From the NCBI RefSeq assembly GCF_000297435.1, contig NZ_CAIP01000146.1:1-54760 (forward strand): a DNA stretch of 54,760 nucleotides. The letters run 5' to 3'. The stretch comes from Microcystis sp. T1-4 (GTDB taxonomy: Bacteria > Cyanobacteriota > Cyanobacteriia > Cyanobacteriales > Microcystaceae). Within the stretch, counting starts at the first letter, position 1. Each line of letters starts with the position of its first letter. A program made the translations under genes and the position numbers. This document shows positions 1 through 9,086 of this stretch, piece by piece. Under the pieces are notes generated by a model. That model was not told where the DNA came from, did no database searches, and was given only the letters and a program-made list of their open reading frames with translations.

Positions 1-158
1 TGATTTTTTTTCTAAAAACCCTTGACAAATGGCGAGACTTGCTTTAGACTTTTTATATAATGGGAATCCGTGCGCAAATATATATAGGGTTTTTGAGCAA
101 AGATAAGAAAGAAAAAAATAGACTCCAAAACCGGGTTGAGTAGGAAGAGGATAAAGGT

Positions 159-3100
159 ATGAAGACAGAAAATTTCTCTCCCCGACAAGCATTAAACAAA
201 GCATTTCTGAGAGTCAAACCGAGTCGTAGTCAGGTAGAGAAGTTTCAAACCCACCTAGAACAACTCTTGGGGAGTATAAACGAGACAGAATCGGAGGAGT
301 TCCATAAAAACCTGCTTGCAGACTTTCTCAAACACAGCTACTACAGTCCCCAACATTTCATCAACACCAAGGGAAGGAATGATTTAGTCATCCATAATGG
401 GAAAGAATCGCGGGATTCCGTGGGGGTGATATTGGAAGTCAAGAAACCCAGCAATAAAAGCGAGATGCTGCGGAGAGACAAACTCAACTGTAAAGCATTA
501 CAAGAATTACTCCTCTACTTCCTACGGGAAAGAATAACCGAGAAAAACCTAGAGATAAAACACCTGATTGCTACCAATATATATGAGTGGTTTATCTTTG
601 ACGGGAATATCTTCGAGAGACTATTCGCACAAAATCAGGAACTTGTCAGACAGTTTAATGACTTTGAGACGGGGAGACTAACGGGAAAAACCACCGACTT
701 CTTCTACAAACAGATAGGAGAACCCTTCCTGAACTCCATACTCGATTCCCTGACATACACCCATTTTGACTTGCGGGAATACTCCCAAACCATCCGGGAG
801 GACGAACATAACCTTATCAGTCTCTATAAAATCTTTTCTCCCGAACACCTCTTAAAACTCCCCTTTGCGAACGATAGCAACAGTCTCGACAAAAACTTTT
901 ATAGTGAACTGCTGCATATCATCGGATTGACAGAGATAAAAGAGGGAGGAAAAAAACTCATCCAACGTCTGCAACCGGCAGCGCGACAACCCGGTTCGCT
1001 GCTAGAGAACGCTATCAGTCAAGTGGAGAGTTTAGATAAAATCTCTCGTTTACCCAATCCCGAAGAATTTGGGGAGACGGAAGAGGAGAGACTATTGAAT
1101 ATCGGTTTAGAGTTGGGGATAACCTGGATAAATAGAATCCTCTTCCTCAAACTATTAGAAGCGCAGATAATTAGGTATCATCGGGGGGATAAATCCCTAG
1201 GGTTTCTCAATTTAAGCAAAATTGCCGACTATGACGACTTAAATCGCTTATTTTTCAGCGTTTTGGCCAAAAAACAGACAGAAAGAAGCAAAGACATCCA
1301 GAATACCCATACTCAGGTTCCCTATCTCAACAGTTCCCTATTTGAACCGACAGACTTAGAACAGTCAACCATAGTCATCAGTAACCTGCGTTCGGAGAAT
1401 ATAGAGATTTTTGCAGGAACAGTCTTAAAGGATAGTCAGGGGAAAAAGCGAACAGGAGAAATCAACGCTTTAGCATACCTATTTGAGTTTCTCAATGCCT
1501 ACGATTTTAGCAGCGAAGGTGGGGAAGCGATACAGGAGGATAATAAGACTCTTATCAATGCGTCAGTGTTGGGATTAATCTTCGAGAAAATCAACGGATA
1601 TAAGGATGGTTCCTTTTTCACCCCCGGTTTCATCACTATGTATATGTGTCGGGAAACGATTCGACGCGCAGTGATAGAGAAATTTAACCAGAGTCAGGGA
1701 TGGGATTGTCAGACAATCGAGGATGTGTATAACCGCATCAAAGATAAAACGGCAGCCAATGCTATTATCAATAGTCTCAAAATTTGTGATCCTGCGGTGG
1801 GTTCGGGACATTTTCTTGTTTCTGCTTTGAACGAGATAATCGCGATTAAGAGTGAGTTACAGATTTTATTGGATAAAGAGGGTAAAACTCTCAGGGATTA
1901 TCGGGTTGAGGTGGTGAACGATGAGTTAATCGTCACCGATGATGACGGTAATCTGTTTGAATATAATCCCCGCAACCGAGAAAGTCAGCGAGTACAGGAG
2001 ACTTTATTTCAGGAAAAACAGCGTCTGATTGAGGGGTGTCTCTTTGGAGTTGATATCAATCCCAACTCGGTGAAAATCTGTCGTCTGCGTTTATGGATTG
2101 AGTTACTCAAGAATGCTTACTACAAAGCAGATAATGAGTTAGAGACGTTACCGAATATCGATATTAATATCAAGGTTGGCAATTCTCTGATTAGTCGCTT
2201 TGGGTTATCCAATGATTTACAAGTCTTTTCCCGCAAAAATCGTTTAAGTATCGAGAGTTATAAGGATGCGGTGAGAGTCTATCGCAACGCGGAGGATAAA
2301 TCGCAAAAGCGCGAGATGGAGAGATTGATAAGTGAGATTAAGAGTAGTTTTCGTCAGACTTTACAGGGAGATAATCCTCTGAAAAAGCGCTTGCGGGGTT
2401 TGGAAACGGATTTATATAGTCTAGAGAATCAAATTTTGTTATTTGAGGAGTCACCCAAGGAAAAGAAAGCGCGGGAAAGGAAGATTATTCAGTTAAGGAA
2501 TGAGATTGATAAGTTACGTCCGCAACTGGAGGAGATTGAAAGCGGTAAGATTTATCATAATGCTTTTGAATGGCGCTTCGAGTTCCCCGAAGTTCTAGAT
2601 GATAAGGGGAATTTTATCGGTTTTGATGTGGTAATTGGCAATCCTCCTTATATCCGACAGGAGGAACTCAAAAATATTAAACCTATCTTGCAGAAAATTT
2701 ATCAATCCTATACCGGGATTGCTGATTTATTTGTCTATTTCTATGAGAGGGGTTTACAAATACTCAAAAATAAAGGTTATTTAACTTATATCTCCTCAAA
2801 TAAATATTTTCGTTCGGGATACGGAGAAAAATTAAGACAACTTCTCAGCAATTCGACGAAAATTTTTAATTTAATTGACTTTGGTGATTTTCCTGTCTTT
2901 GAAGAAGCTACCGCTTATCCCAGTATTATCGCTTTAAGTAAAGATAAATGGGATGGCAATCAGTTTAAAGCTTTAGCTTGGGATAAACACAAAGAGCAAA
3001 ATATCACCCAGTTTGCCACAATTCTAGAACAAGATTATCTGACAATCACTCAAGCTAATTTATCTGCTGATGGTTGGAAATTAGAATCTTCACAAACTTT

Positions 3101-3920
3101 AGATTTATTGGCTAAATTGCAAAAAGTCGGTACTCCTTTGGGAGAATATGTAAAAGGTAAATTATATTATGGCATTAAAACAGGTTTAAATGAAGCTTTT
3201 GTGATTGATAAAATCACCCGCGATAGATTAATTAGTGAACATCCCTCCTCCGAGGAAATTATTAAACCTTTTCTCCGGGGACGAGATGTAAAAAGATGGC
3301 GAATAGATTTCGCTGAACAGTATTTAATTAAAATTGAGTCATCGGAAAATAAAAGTCATCCTTGGTCAGATAAAAGTAAAATAGAAGCAGAAGCAATCTT
3401 TGCTCAAACCTATCCCGCAATTTATGCAAGATTTCAACAATTTCGGGATAAATTAATTAAAAGAGATGATCAAGGTCGCTTTTTTTGGGAATTGCGTTCT
3501 TGTAAGTATTGGCAAGAATTTGAACAACCTAAAATTATTTATCCAAATATATGTAAACGTAACGAATTTACCTTTGAAAATTCTGGTTATTACACTAATC
3601 AAAAAGCCTTTATTATTTCCTGTAATGATCTAACTTTACTAGCTATTCTTAATTCTAATGTTCTGATGTTTTTGTTTGAAAAAATACTAGCAAAATTACA
3701 GGGTAACTTTTATGAACCGAGTTCTATTTTTATCAAATATTTTCCTATCGCTAGTGCAACAGAAACCCAAAAACAAGCGATCAAATATCTAGTTAAACAA
3801 TGTTTAGAAGCTAAGGGAAAAGAAGTCAAGGAGTTAGAAAAAGAGATTGACAAAATAGTGTATGAATTGTATGGATTAAGCGAGGAAGAAATCAGGATAA
3901 TAGAGGGGGAAATAAAATAA
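159..3920 (+). CDS. Type IIG (Eco57I-like) restriction-modification enzyme
   Basis: Single polypeptide of 1253 residues that should both methylate adenine-N6 and cleave DNA. The N-terminal part holds a PD-(D/E)XK-like nuclease signature (D75, then E93-V-K95). The central part is a gamma-type amino-methyltransferase with SAM motif I DPAVGSGHF at 544-552 and catalytic motif IV NPPY at 828-831, separated by a long charged helical insert (about 715-800). The C-terminal third resembles the TaqI-type target-recognition domain. Order nuclease-methylase-specificity and the length fit Type IIG enzymes; no separate specificity or nuclease gene is visible downstream, and the upstream side is cut by the window edge. 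All key motifs are intact, so it is probably active. The recognition site cannot be read from sequence. A BREX PglX methylase would be an alternative, but the N-terminal nuclease motif and lack of BREX neighbours argue against it. Confidence 0.88.
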   Translation: MKTENFSPRQALNKAFLRVKPSRSQVEKFQTHLEQLLGSINETESEEFHKNLLADFLKHSYYSPQHFINTKGRNDLVIHNGKESRDSVGVILEVKKPSNKSEMLRRDKLNCKALQELLLYFLRERITEKNLEIKHLIATNIYEWFIFDGNIFERLFAQNQELVRQFNDFETGRLTGKTTDFFYKQIGEPFLNSILDSLTYTHFDLREYSQTIREDEHNLISLYKIFSPEHLLKLPFANDSNSLDKNFYSELLHIIGLTEIKEGGKKLIQRLQPAARQPGSLLENAISQVESLDKISRLPNPEEFGETEEERLLNIGLELGITWINRILFLKLLEAQIIRYHRGDKSLGFLNLSKIADYDDLNRLFFSVLAKKQTERSKDIQNTHTQVPYLNSSLFEPTDLEQSTIVISNLRSENIEIFAGTVLKDSQGKKRTGEINALAYLFEFLNAYDFSSEGGEAIQEDNKTLINASVLGLIFEKINGYKDGSFFTPGFITMYMCRETIRRAVIEKFNQSQGWDCQTIEDVYNRIKDKTAANAIINSLKICDPAVGSGHFLVSALNEIIAIKSELQILLDKEGKTLRDYRVEVVNDELIVTDDDGNLFEYNPRNRESQRVQETLFQEKQRLIEGCLFGVDINPNSVKICRLRLWIELLKNAYYKADNELETLPNIDINIKVGNSLISRFGLSNDLQVFSRKNRLSIESYKDAVRVYRNAEDKSQKREMERLISEIKSSFRQTLQGDNPLKKRLRGLETDLYSLENQILLFEESPKEKKARERKIIQLRNEIDKLRPQLEEIESGKIYHNAFEWRFEFPEVLDDKGNFIGFDVVIGNPPYIRQEELKNIKPILQKIYQSYTGIADLFVYFYERGLQILKNKGYLTYISSNKYFRSGYGEKLRQLLSNSTKIFNLIDFGDFPVFEEATAYPSIIALSKDKWDGNQFKALAWDKHKEQNITQFATILEQDYLTITQANLSADGWKLESSQTLDLLAKLQKVGTPLGEYVKGKLYYGIKTGLNEAFVIDKITRDRLISEHPSSEEIIKPFLRGRDVKRWRIDFAEQYLIKIESSENKSHPWSDKSKIEAEAIFAQTYPAIYARFQQFRDKLIKRDDQGRFFWELRSCKYWQEFEQPKIIYPNICKRNEFTFENSGYYTNQKAFIISCNDLTLLAILNSNVLMFLFEKILAKLQGNFYEPSSIFIKYFPIASATETQKQAIKYLVKQCLEAKGKEVKELEKEIDKIVYELYGLSEEEIRIIEGEIK

Positions 3921-3927
3921 ATATAAA

Positions 3928-3959
3928 TGTAGGGTGTGTTAGCGAAGCGTAACGCACCC
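3928..3959. repeat. Imperfect palindromic intergenic repeat
   Basis: Just after the Type IIG stop lies an imperfect inverted repeat with arms GGGTGTGTTAGCG and GTAACGCACCC around a short loop. The same style of element is common between cyanobacterial genes. It could fold as a transcription-ending hairpin but lacks a clear T-run. Confidence 0.5.
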
Positions 3960-3986
3960 AAAAGCATCCCAAAGGACTAAAAAAAA

Positions 3987-4046
3987 TTTGCTCCCCCTAA
4001 ATCCCCCTTAAAAAATTTGCTCCCCCTAAATCCCCCTTAAAAAGGG
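3987..4046. repeat. Two direct repeats of period 29 ending in a C/G hairpin
   Basis: A unit beginning TTTGCTCCCCCTAAATCCCC occurs twice with a 29-nt period (3987 and 4016). The second copy runs into AAGGGGG, so that CCCCCTT can pair with it. This occupies the gap between the restriction gene and adhE; no gene is visible in 3921-4355. Confidence 0.6.
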
Positions 4047-4157
4047 GGACTTAAATTTGATACATTAGTTCTGATGATAAATTCTGTTTTTAATAGTATG
4101 ATGAACTCCCAATCGAACTTTAAAACCCTTCTCCCATCTCCCCACTGAGTAACGCAC

Positions 4158-4190
4158 AGAAAACGGGTTTCTCCGAGAAACCCGTTTTCT
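4158..4190. repeat. Perfect 15-bp inverted repeat with 3-nt loop upstream of adhE
   Basis: AGAAAACGGGTTTCT, spacer CCG, then its exact reverse complement. It lies about 190 nt before adhE. It could be a bidirectional terminator for upstream transcription or a small palindromic mobile repeat; there is no direct evidence for regulation of adhE. Confidence 0.6.
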
Positions 4191-4382
4191 ACTCATGCAC
4201 TCATGCAAAAATGGGAATAAATAATCAGTCTTTAATAACCAGATTTAGTATTACCTAGGATTATTAGTATTCTATAATACCAATGCTTAGGAAACTATAA
4301 AGAAAATCCCAAGATTAGGCGAATCCCTTGCCAAAAAACGCTATAGTAGAATAAAATGCCTAATTTTTTCGACAAAATTGTT

Positions 4383-7049
4383 ATGATAGTTACCAATAGA
4401 CAAGAGCTAGAAGAACTGATACAACAGGTAAAAAAAGCTCAACAACAATTTGCCAACTATAACCAAGAACAAGTAGATCTTATCTTCAAAAAAGCCGCAT
4501 TAGCAGCCAACAACGCGCGCATTCCCCTAGCTAAAATGGCAGTACAAGAGACAGGGATGGGAGTAATAGAAGATAAAGTGATTAAAAACCATTTTGCCTC
4601 AGAAATCATCTACAACAAATATAAACACAGCAAAACCTGCGGCATTATCGAAGAAGATAAATCCTTTGGATTGCAAAAAATCGCCGAACCCGTGGGCATT
4701 TTAGCGGGGATCGTACCCACCACAAATCCCACCTCCACAGCCATTTTTAAAGCCCTAATTGCCCTGAAAACCCGCAACGGCATCATTTTTTCCCCCCATC
4801 CGCGAGCCAAAGACTGCACCATCGCGGCGGCCAAAATAGTCTTAGAAGCGGCCGTGAAAGCGGGCGCACCGGCCAGTATTATTGGTTGGATAGATCAGCC
4901 ATCGGTGGAACTTTCCCAAGCATTAATGCAACATCCCAGCATTAATTTAATCCTTGCTACCGGCGGTCCCGGTATGGTAAAAGCGGCCTATTCTTCCGGA
5001 AGACCTTCCCTAGGAGTCGGTGCCGGCAATACCCCCGCTTTAGTGGACGAAACTGCTCACATAAAAATGGCCGTTTCCTCGATTATTCTCAGTAAAACCT
5101 TTGATAACGGCATGATTTGCGCTTCCGAACAATCGGTAATCGTTGTCGATAGCATCTATGAAGAAGTTCGACAGGAATTTATTGCTCGCGGGGCCTATCT
5201 TCTTTCCCCCGAAGAAAGGAAAAAAGTCGTCGGGATTCTCCTAAAAGATGGTCATATCAACCCCGATATCGTCGGACAACCGGTAGAAAAATTAGCCACC
5301 ATGGCCGGAATTTCCGTTCCCGAAGATACCAGGTTACTAATCGGAGAAGTAGAAAATATTGGCTTAGAGGAACCATTTTCCTACGAAAAACTCTCGCCAA
5401 TTTTAGCCATGTACCGGGCCAAAGACTTTGAAGATGGGGTCAAAAAAGCCGAAAAACTGGTCTTATTTGCCGGTCGAGGTCATACGGCCGTGCTTTATAC
5501 CGCACCCTCCAATCGGGAACATATTAAGCACTTTCAAGACAACGTACAAACGGCCCGGGTATTAATTAATACCCCTTCCTCCCAGGGTGCAATTGGTGAT
5601 ATCTATAACTTCCGTCTCGATCCTAGTTTAACCCTCGGTTGTGGCACTTGGGGCGGTAATTCCATCAGCGAAAACGTCGAACCTACCCACCTATTAAATA
5701 TTAAAACCGTAGCCGAGCGCCGGGAAAATATGCTTTGGTTCCGAGTACCACCAAAAGTATATTTTAAATACGGAGCATTACCCGTCGCTATTCGGGAATT
5801 AGCCGGCAAAAAACGGGCCTTTATTGTCACCGATAAACCTCTTTTTGACCTAGGAGTTACCGCAGCTTTAGAGGAGGTTTTAGAAGAAATCGGCATCACG
5901 ATTAATATCTTTTATGATGTGGAACCCGATCCTTCCCTAGAAACCGTCGAACGGGGGTTAAATGTAATTAATACCTTCAATCCCGATGTAATTATCGCTA
6001 TCGGTGGTGGTTCCCCCATGGATGCCGCTAAAATCATGTGGCTACTCTACGAGCATCCAGAGATAGAATTCGAGAGCTTGGCCATGCGTTTTATGGATAT
6101 CCGCAAACGAGTCTATGAATTGCCTCCTTTAGGCGAAAAAGCTCTGATGGTTTGTATTCCCACCACTTCGGGAACAGGATCAGAAGTGACTCCCTTCGCC
6201 GTCGTGACCGATCGCCGTAATAATATTAAGTATCCTTTGGCAGATTATGCTCTAACTCCCAGCATGGCCATCGTCGATCCGGAATTAGTGCTGAATATGC
6301 CGAAAAAATTAACAGCCTACGGCGGAATTGACGCTTTAACTCACGCTCTTGAGGCCTACGTCTCGGTTTTAGCCTCAGAATATACTAATGCTCTTGCTCA
6401 AGATGCCATCCGACTGCTGTTTAAATATCTGCCCAGTTCCTATCATAACGGAGCTAAAGACCCGAAAGCGCGGGAAAAAGTCCATTACGCGGCGACAATG
6501 GCAGGAATGGCCTTCGCTAATGGCTTTTTAGGCATCTGTCACTCCATGGCCCACCAATTGGGGGCAATTTTCCACATTCCCCACGGTCTAGCCAATGCCT
6601 TGATGATTTCCCACGTCATCCTCTATAATGCCACCGATGCCCCCTTTAAACAGGCCACTTTCTCTCAGTACAAATATCCTAACGTGAAGTGGCGCTATGC
6701 CAGGATCGCTCATTCCTTGGGATTGGGAGGAGAAAGCGAGACCGAAAGTGTGGAAAGATTGGTATTAGCGATCGAATGTTTAAAACGGGAAATCGGTATT
6801 CCGGCCAGTATTAAAGAGGTAATTCCCGAAACTGAAGCCGAATTTATGGCCAAATTAGACCATTTAGCCGAACAAGCTTTCGATGATCAGTGTACCGGAG
6901 CCAATCCCCGTTATCCCCTGATTGAGGACTTAAAAACCCTGTTAATCCAAGCTTATCACGGCAATTTGCCCCTAGAGGTGGCGGTAAATGGTCACGGTGA
7001 TGTCAGTCTTGCCGATTTGAAGTTAGAGCCGCAACCGTTGAGCTTGTAG
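4383..7049 (+). CDS. adhE: Bifunctional acetaldehyde-CoA/alcohol dehydrogenase AdhE
   Basis: Reduces acetyl-CoA to acetaldehyde and then ethanol, reoxidising NADH during dark fermentation; a cytoplasmic enzyme that forms spirosome filaments in known family members. The N-terminal aldehyde dehydrogenase half has the nucleophile region GMICASEQ (Cys near residue 246), and the C-terminal iron alcohol dehydrogenase half has GGGSPMDAAK and the metal-binding segments GGIDALTHALEAY and HSMAHQLGAIFHIPHG. The length of 888 residues matches the family. I prefer ATG 4383 because MIVTNRQELEEL aligns with the usual AdhE start; ATG 4356 would add nine residues. Neither start has a strong Shine-Dalgarno site. 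It converges with glyoxalase II across a palindrome. Confidence 0.95.
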   Translation: MIVTNRQELEELIQQVKKAQQQFANYNQEQVDLIFKKAALAANNARIPLAKMAVQETGMGVIEDKVIKNHFASEIIYNKYKHSKTCGIIEEDKSFGLQKIAEPVGILAGIVPTTNPTSTAIFKALIALKTRNGIIFSPHPRAKDCTIAAAKIVLEAAVKAGAPASIIGWIDQPSVELSQALMQHPSINLILATGGPGMVKAAYSSGRPSLGVGAGNTPALVDETAHIKMAVSSIILSKTFDNGMICASEQSVIVVDSIYEEVRQEFIARGAYLLSPEERKKVVGILLKDGHINPDIVGQPVEKLATMAGISVPEDTRLLIGEVENIGLEEPFSYEKLSPILAMYRAKDFEDGVKKAEKLVLFAGRGHTAVLYTAPSNREHIKHFQDNVQTARVLINTPSSQGAIGDIYNFRLDPSLTLGCGTWGGNSISENVEPTHLLNIKTVAERRENMLWFRVPPKVYFKYGALPVAIRELAGKKRAFIVTDKPLFDLGVTAALEEVLEEIGITINIFYDVEPDPSLETVERGLNVINTFNPDVIIAIGGGSPMDAAKIMWLLYEHPEIEFESLAMRFMDIRKRVYELPPLGEKALMVCIPTTSGTGSEVTPFAVVTDRRNNIKYPLADYALTPSMAIVDPELVLNMPKKLTAYGGIDALTHALEAYVSVLASEYTNALAQDAIRLLFKYLPSSYHNGAKDPKAREKVHYAATMAGMAFANGFLGICHSMAHQLGAIFHIPHGLANALMISHVILYNATDAPFKQATFSQYKYPNVKWRYARIAHSLGLGGESETESVERLVLAIECLKREIGIPASIKEVIPETEAEFMAKLDHLAEQAFDDQCTGANPRYPLIEDLKTLLIQAYHGNLPLEVAVNGHGDVSLADLKLEPQPLSL

Positions 7050-7083
7050 GGATAGATTTTGCCTTTGATTCCCCCTACCCCCT

Positions 7084-7111
7084 GTAGGGTTGATTCATGA
7101 ATCAACCCTAC
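7084..7111. terminator. 28-bp perfect palindrome between convergent adhE and gloB
   Basis: The arms GTAGGGTTGATTCAT and its complement form one uninterrupted palindrome. Position between two convergent genes suggests a bidirectional terminator; there is no strong T-run, so this is inference. Similar palindromes are also widespread repeats in cyanobacterial genomes. Confidence 0.5.
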
Positions 7112-7174
7112 TTCTTGCCTTTTGCCTATTGCCTTTTGCCTTTCTTCACTGGGAAATTTATTTTGCACGACTAC

Positions 7175-7948
7175 TTAAAAATTATCTTTTTTCCCCCGCA
7201 GCCGCGCAAACACTTGTACTGGTTCATTGCTATCCATGGTCATGGCCAAAGCGGGACTATCCCAACGCAAAAAAGGATTAGTCAGCTTTTCCGTCCCCAA
7301 AATTGCCGGAATCGTGGGAATATCTTCAGCGCGATGTTTTTCCACTTCCCGATAACGCTGCTGCAAAGCAGCATTATTAGGGTCAACTGTCAAGGCAAAC
7401 TTTAAATTATTTAACGTATATTCGTGAGCGCACCAAACCCTAGTCTGGTCGGGCAGCGATCGCAATTTGGTTAAAGAAGCCACCATTTGGCCCGGTGTTC
7501 CCTCAAATAAACGACCACACCCCCCCGAAAACAGGGTATCACCACAGAATAACTCACCGTAATCTCCGGGGTTAACCGGGGGAAAATAATAGGCAATATG
7601 AGCGCGAGTGTGGCCGGGGACAAAGAAAACCTCGGCCCAGCGACCGGCAAATTCCACCCGGTCTCCCTCCTCTAAAAACAGCTGCTGGCCCGGAATGCGA
7701 CCGCGATCCTCCTTTCCCCCATAAACACAAAGATGGGGATAACGATTAATTAAAGCCTGATTAGCCCCCACATGGTCGCCGTGGTGATGGGTATTGAAAA
7801 TAGCGACTAAATCCACCTGTAAAGCCTCTAATCGCCTGAAAACGGGTTCAGGTTCCGCCGGATCCACCACGGCCGCGATTTTTTGTGCCGGATCGTAGAG
7901 GAGGAAAATATAATTATCGGAAAGGGCGTTAAGACGTTCGATCTCCAT
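7175..7948 (-). CDS. gloB: Hydroxyacylglutathione hydrolase (glyoxalase II)
   Basis: Hydrolyses S-lactoylglutathione to lactate and glutathione in methylglyoxal detoxification. A metallo-beta-lactamase fold is shown by THHHGDH at residues 53-59, the downstream metal-binding PGHTRAHI and GDTLFSGGCGRLFEG segments, and the C-terminal HEYTLNNLKFA region typical of glyoxalase II rather than other lactamase-fold hydrolases. The length of 257 residues is usual. Transcribed divergently from the Panacea pair and convergently with adhE. Substrate assignment is by family. Confidence 0.93.
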   Translation of the reverse strand: MEIERLNALSDNYIFLLYDPAQKIAAVVDPAEPEPVFRRLEALQVDLVAIFNTHHHGDHVGANQALINRYPHLCVYGGKEDRGRIPGQQLFLEEGDRVEFAGRWAEVFFVPGHTRAHIAYYFPPVNPGDYGELFCGDTLFSGGCGRLFEGTPGQMVASLTKLRSLPDQTRVWCAHEYTLNNLKFALTVDPNNAALQQRYREVEKHRAEDIPTIPAILGTEKLTNPFLRWDSPALAMTMDSNEPVQVFARLRGKKDNF

Positions 7949-8111
7949 GGTAGAATCTTGGGCTAAGGTTTAACTCGATCATACCTATAGCAGCATCTTT
8001 GAGAAATCAGGCTAGAAACCTCAACCACTGGGACAAAATCTTAAATATGGCCGATGTAGAATAATAACTATAATAAAAGTGTCATAAAAAAGCAGTGAAT
8101 TTATAGTAGTT

Positions 8112-8669
8112 ATGACGATCAAATTTCGGTTTCATCCAGAGAAAGCAGTTGAAGCCGCTGCTATACTCTTAAAGCTGCACGGCAAACCGATGAAGTATTT
8201 AGGGTTGCTGAAAATGCTCTATATAGCTGACCGTCTTGCTTTAAAAACCATGGATCAACCAATTACTGGGGATAGATATGTATCAATGGATTATGGACCG
8301 GTTCTCAGTGGTGTTTATGATTTGATTAAAGGACAGCCCGTGGACTCTGCTTTACCCCTGTGGTCGAAATATATTTCTCCCCGGGATTCTAATTATGTTG
8401 ACCTGCTGCAATATCCCGGCAATGAAGAACTCTGTGAAGAAGAAGAAATGATTCTTAAACAGGTTTACAAGACTTTTGGCCATCTCAATCCCTTTCTTGT
8501 AGCCGAATGGACTCACGATTTACCAGAATGGAAGGATCCCCATGGTTCGGCTATTCCAATTTTAGTGGAGGATGTTTTGCGATCTATGGGTAAAACGGAG
8601 GAGGAAATCGAAGATATTAGCCAAGAAGCCCAGCGAGAAGCCTATTTAGATGGAGCTTTACATGGCTAG
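8112..8669 (+). CDS. Panacea-domain (SocA-like, DUF4065) protein, putative antitoxin
   Basis: A 185-residue protein with the Panacea/SocA pattern: an N-terminal helical segment (AAAILLKLHGKPMKYLGLLKMLYIADRLAL), then RYVSMDYGPVLSGVYDLIKG, and a helical C-terminus (AEWTHDLPEW). The family is known as a promiscuous antitoxin domain that neutralises many unrelated toxins, and also from phage accessory genes. The stop codon overlaps the next gene by 8 nt, so the two are almost certainly cotranscribed and translationally coupled. This organisation, antitoxin first and a small protein second, is the classic toxin-antitoxin layout. Alternative: a regulatory adaptor such as Caulobacter SocA. Domain identification is good; the antitoxin role is inferred. 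Confidence 0.75.
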   Translation: MTIKFRFHPEKAVEAAAILLKLHGKPMKYLGLLKMLYIADRLALKTMDQPITGDRYVSMDYGPVLSGVYDLIKGQPVDSALPLWSKYISPRDSNYVDLLQYPGNEELCEEEEMILKQVYKTFGHLNPFLVAEWTHDLPEWKDPHGSAIPILVEDVLRSMGKTEEEIEDISQEAQREAYLDGALHG

Positions 8670-9051
8670 TCTGGTAGTCAAGCTGGGGGATGCCTTTTTA
8701 ATCGATACACCCCCTAATAAGCAACATCTCTATATTGCGATCGCAAAGACTTCTGAAAATAGATATTTATTTGTCAATGTTACAACTCGAAGAAGCAGTT
8801 CGGAAGCTACTTGTGTGCTTTTGCCCGGCCTTGGTGTCCCGAATTTTATCGTCTGTGAATCCGTGATTGCCTATCAATTTGCCCGGGAGATGGATGCCAC
8901 GGAATTAGCCAGTTTAATCACTGCGGGTAGTCCGATTCCAAAAGGCTCCTGTTCAGCCACAATTCTCGCACAGATTCAGCAAGGTGGTCTAGTTTCTCGA
9001 CGGCTGAAAAACAAGTACAAAATTGCCCTGAGAGCTTTCTTAGATACATAG
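8662..9051 (+). CDS. Partner of Panacea protein, candidate toxin of unassigned family
   Basis: A 129-residue protein from ATG 8662, whose start overlaps the Panacea stop by 8 nt; ATG 8650 would overlap more. I do not recognise a family with certainty. The N-terminus (LVVKLGDAFLID, then HLYIAIA and YLFVNVTTRR) looks like the strands of an SH3-like barrel, similar in pattern to the opening of PemK/MazF RNases, but the diagnostic proline and arginine of MazF are not evident. The C-terminus is helical and basic (SRRLKNKYKIALRAF). No signal peptide or membrane segment. Size, position and coupling suggest the toxin half of a two-gene module; function is inference. Confidence 0.55.
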   Translation: MASLVVKLGDAFLIDTPPNKQHLYIAIAKTSENRYLFVNVTTRRSSSEATCVLLPGLGVPNFIVCESVIAYQFAREMDATELASLITAGSPIPKGSCSATILAQIQQGGLVSRRLKNKYKIALRAFLDT

Positions 9052-9086
9052 CTTCAGCCGTTTTCTGGTTAACAAGTTTTTGTCCC

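Noticed and set aside
22..61. TTGACA (22-27) and TATAAT (56-61) upstream of the Type IIG gene as a promoter
   Set aside because: The spacing is 28 nt, far from the normal 16-18; TATAAT alone may be used, but this pair is not credible.
7090..7405. Forward open frames opposite gloB
   Set aside because: Antisense to a well-supported glyoxalase II gene and without family features.
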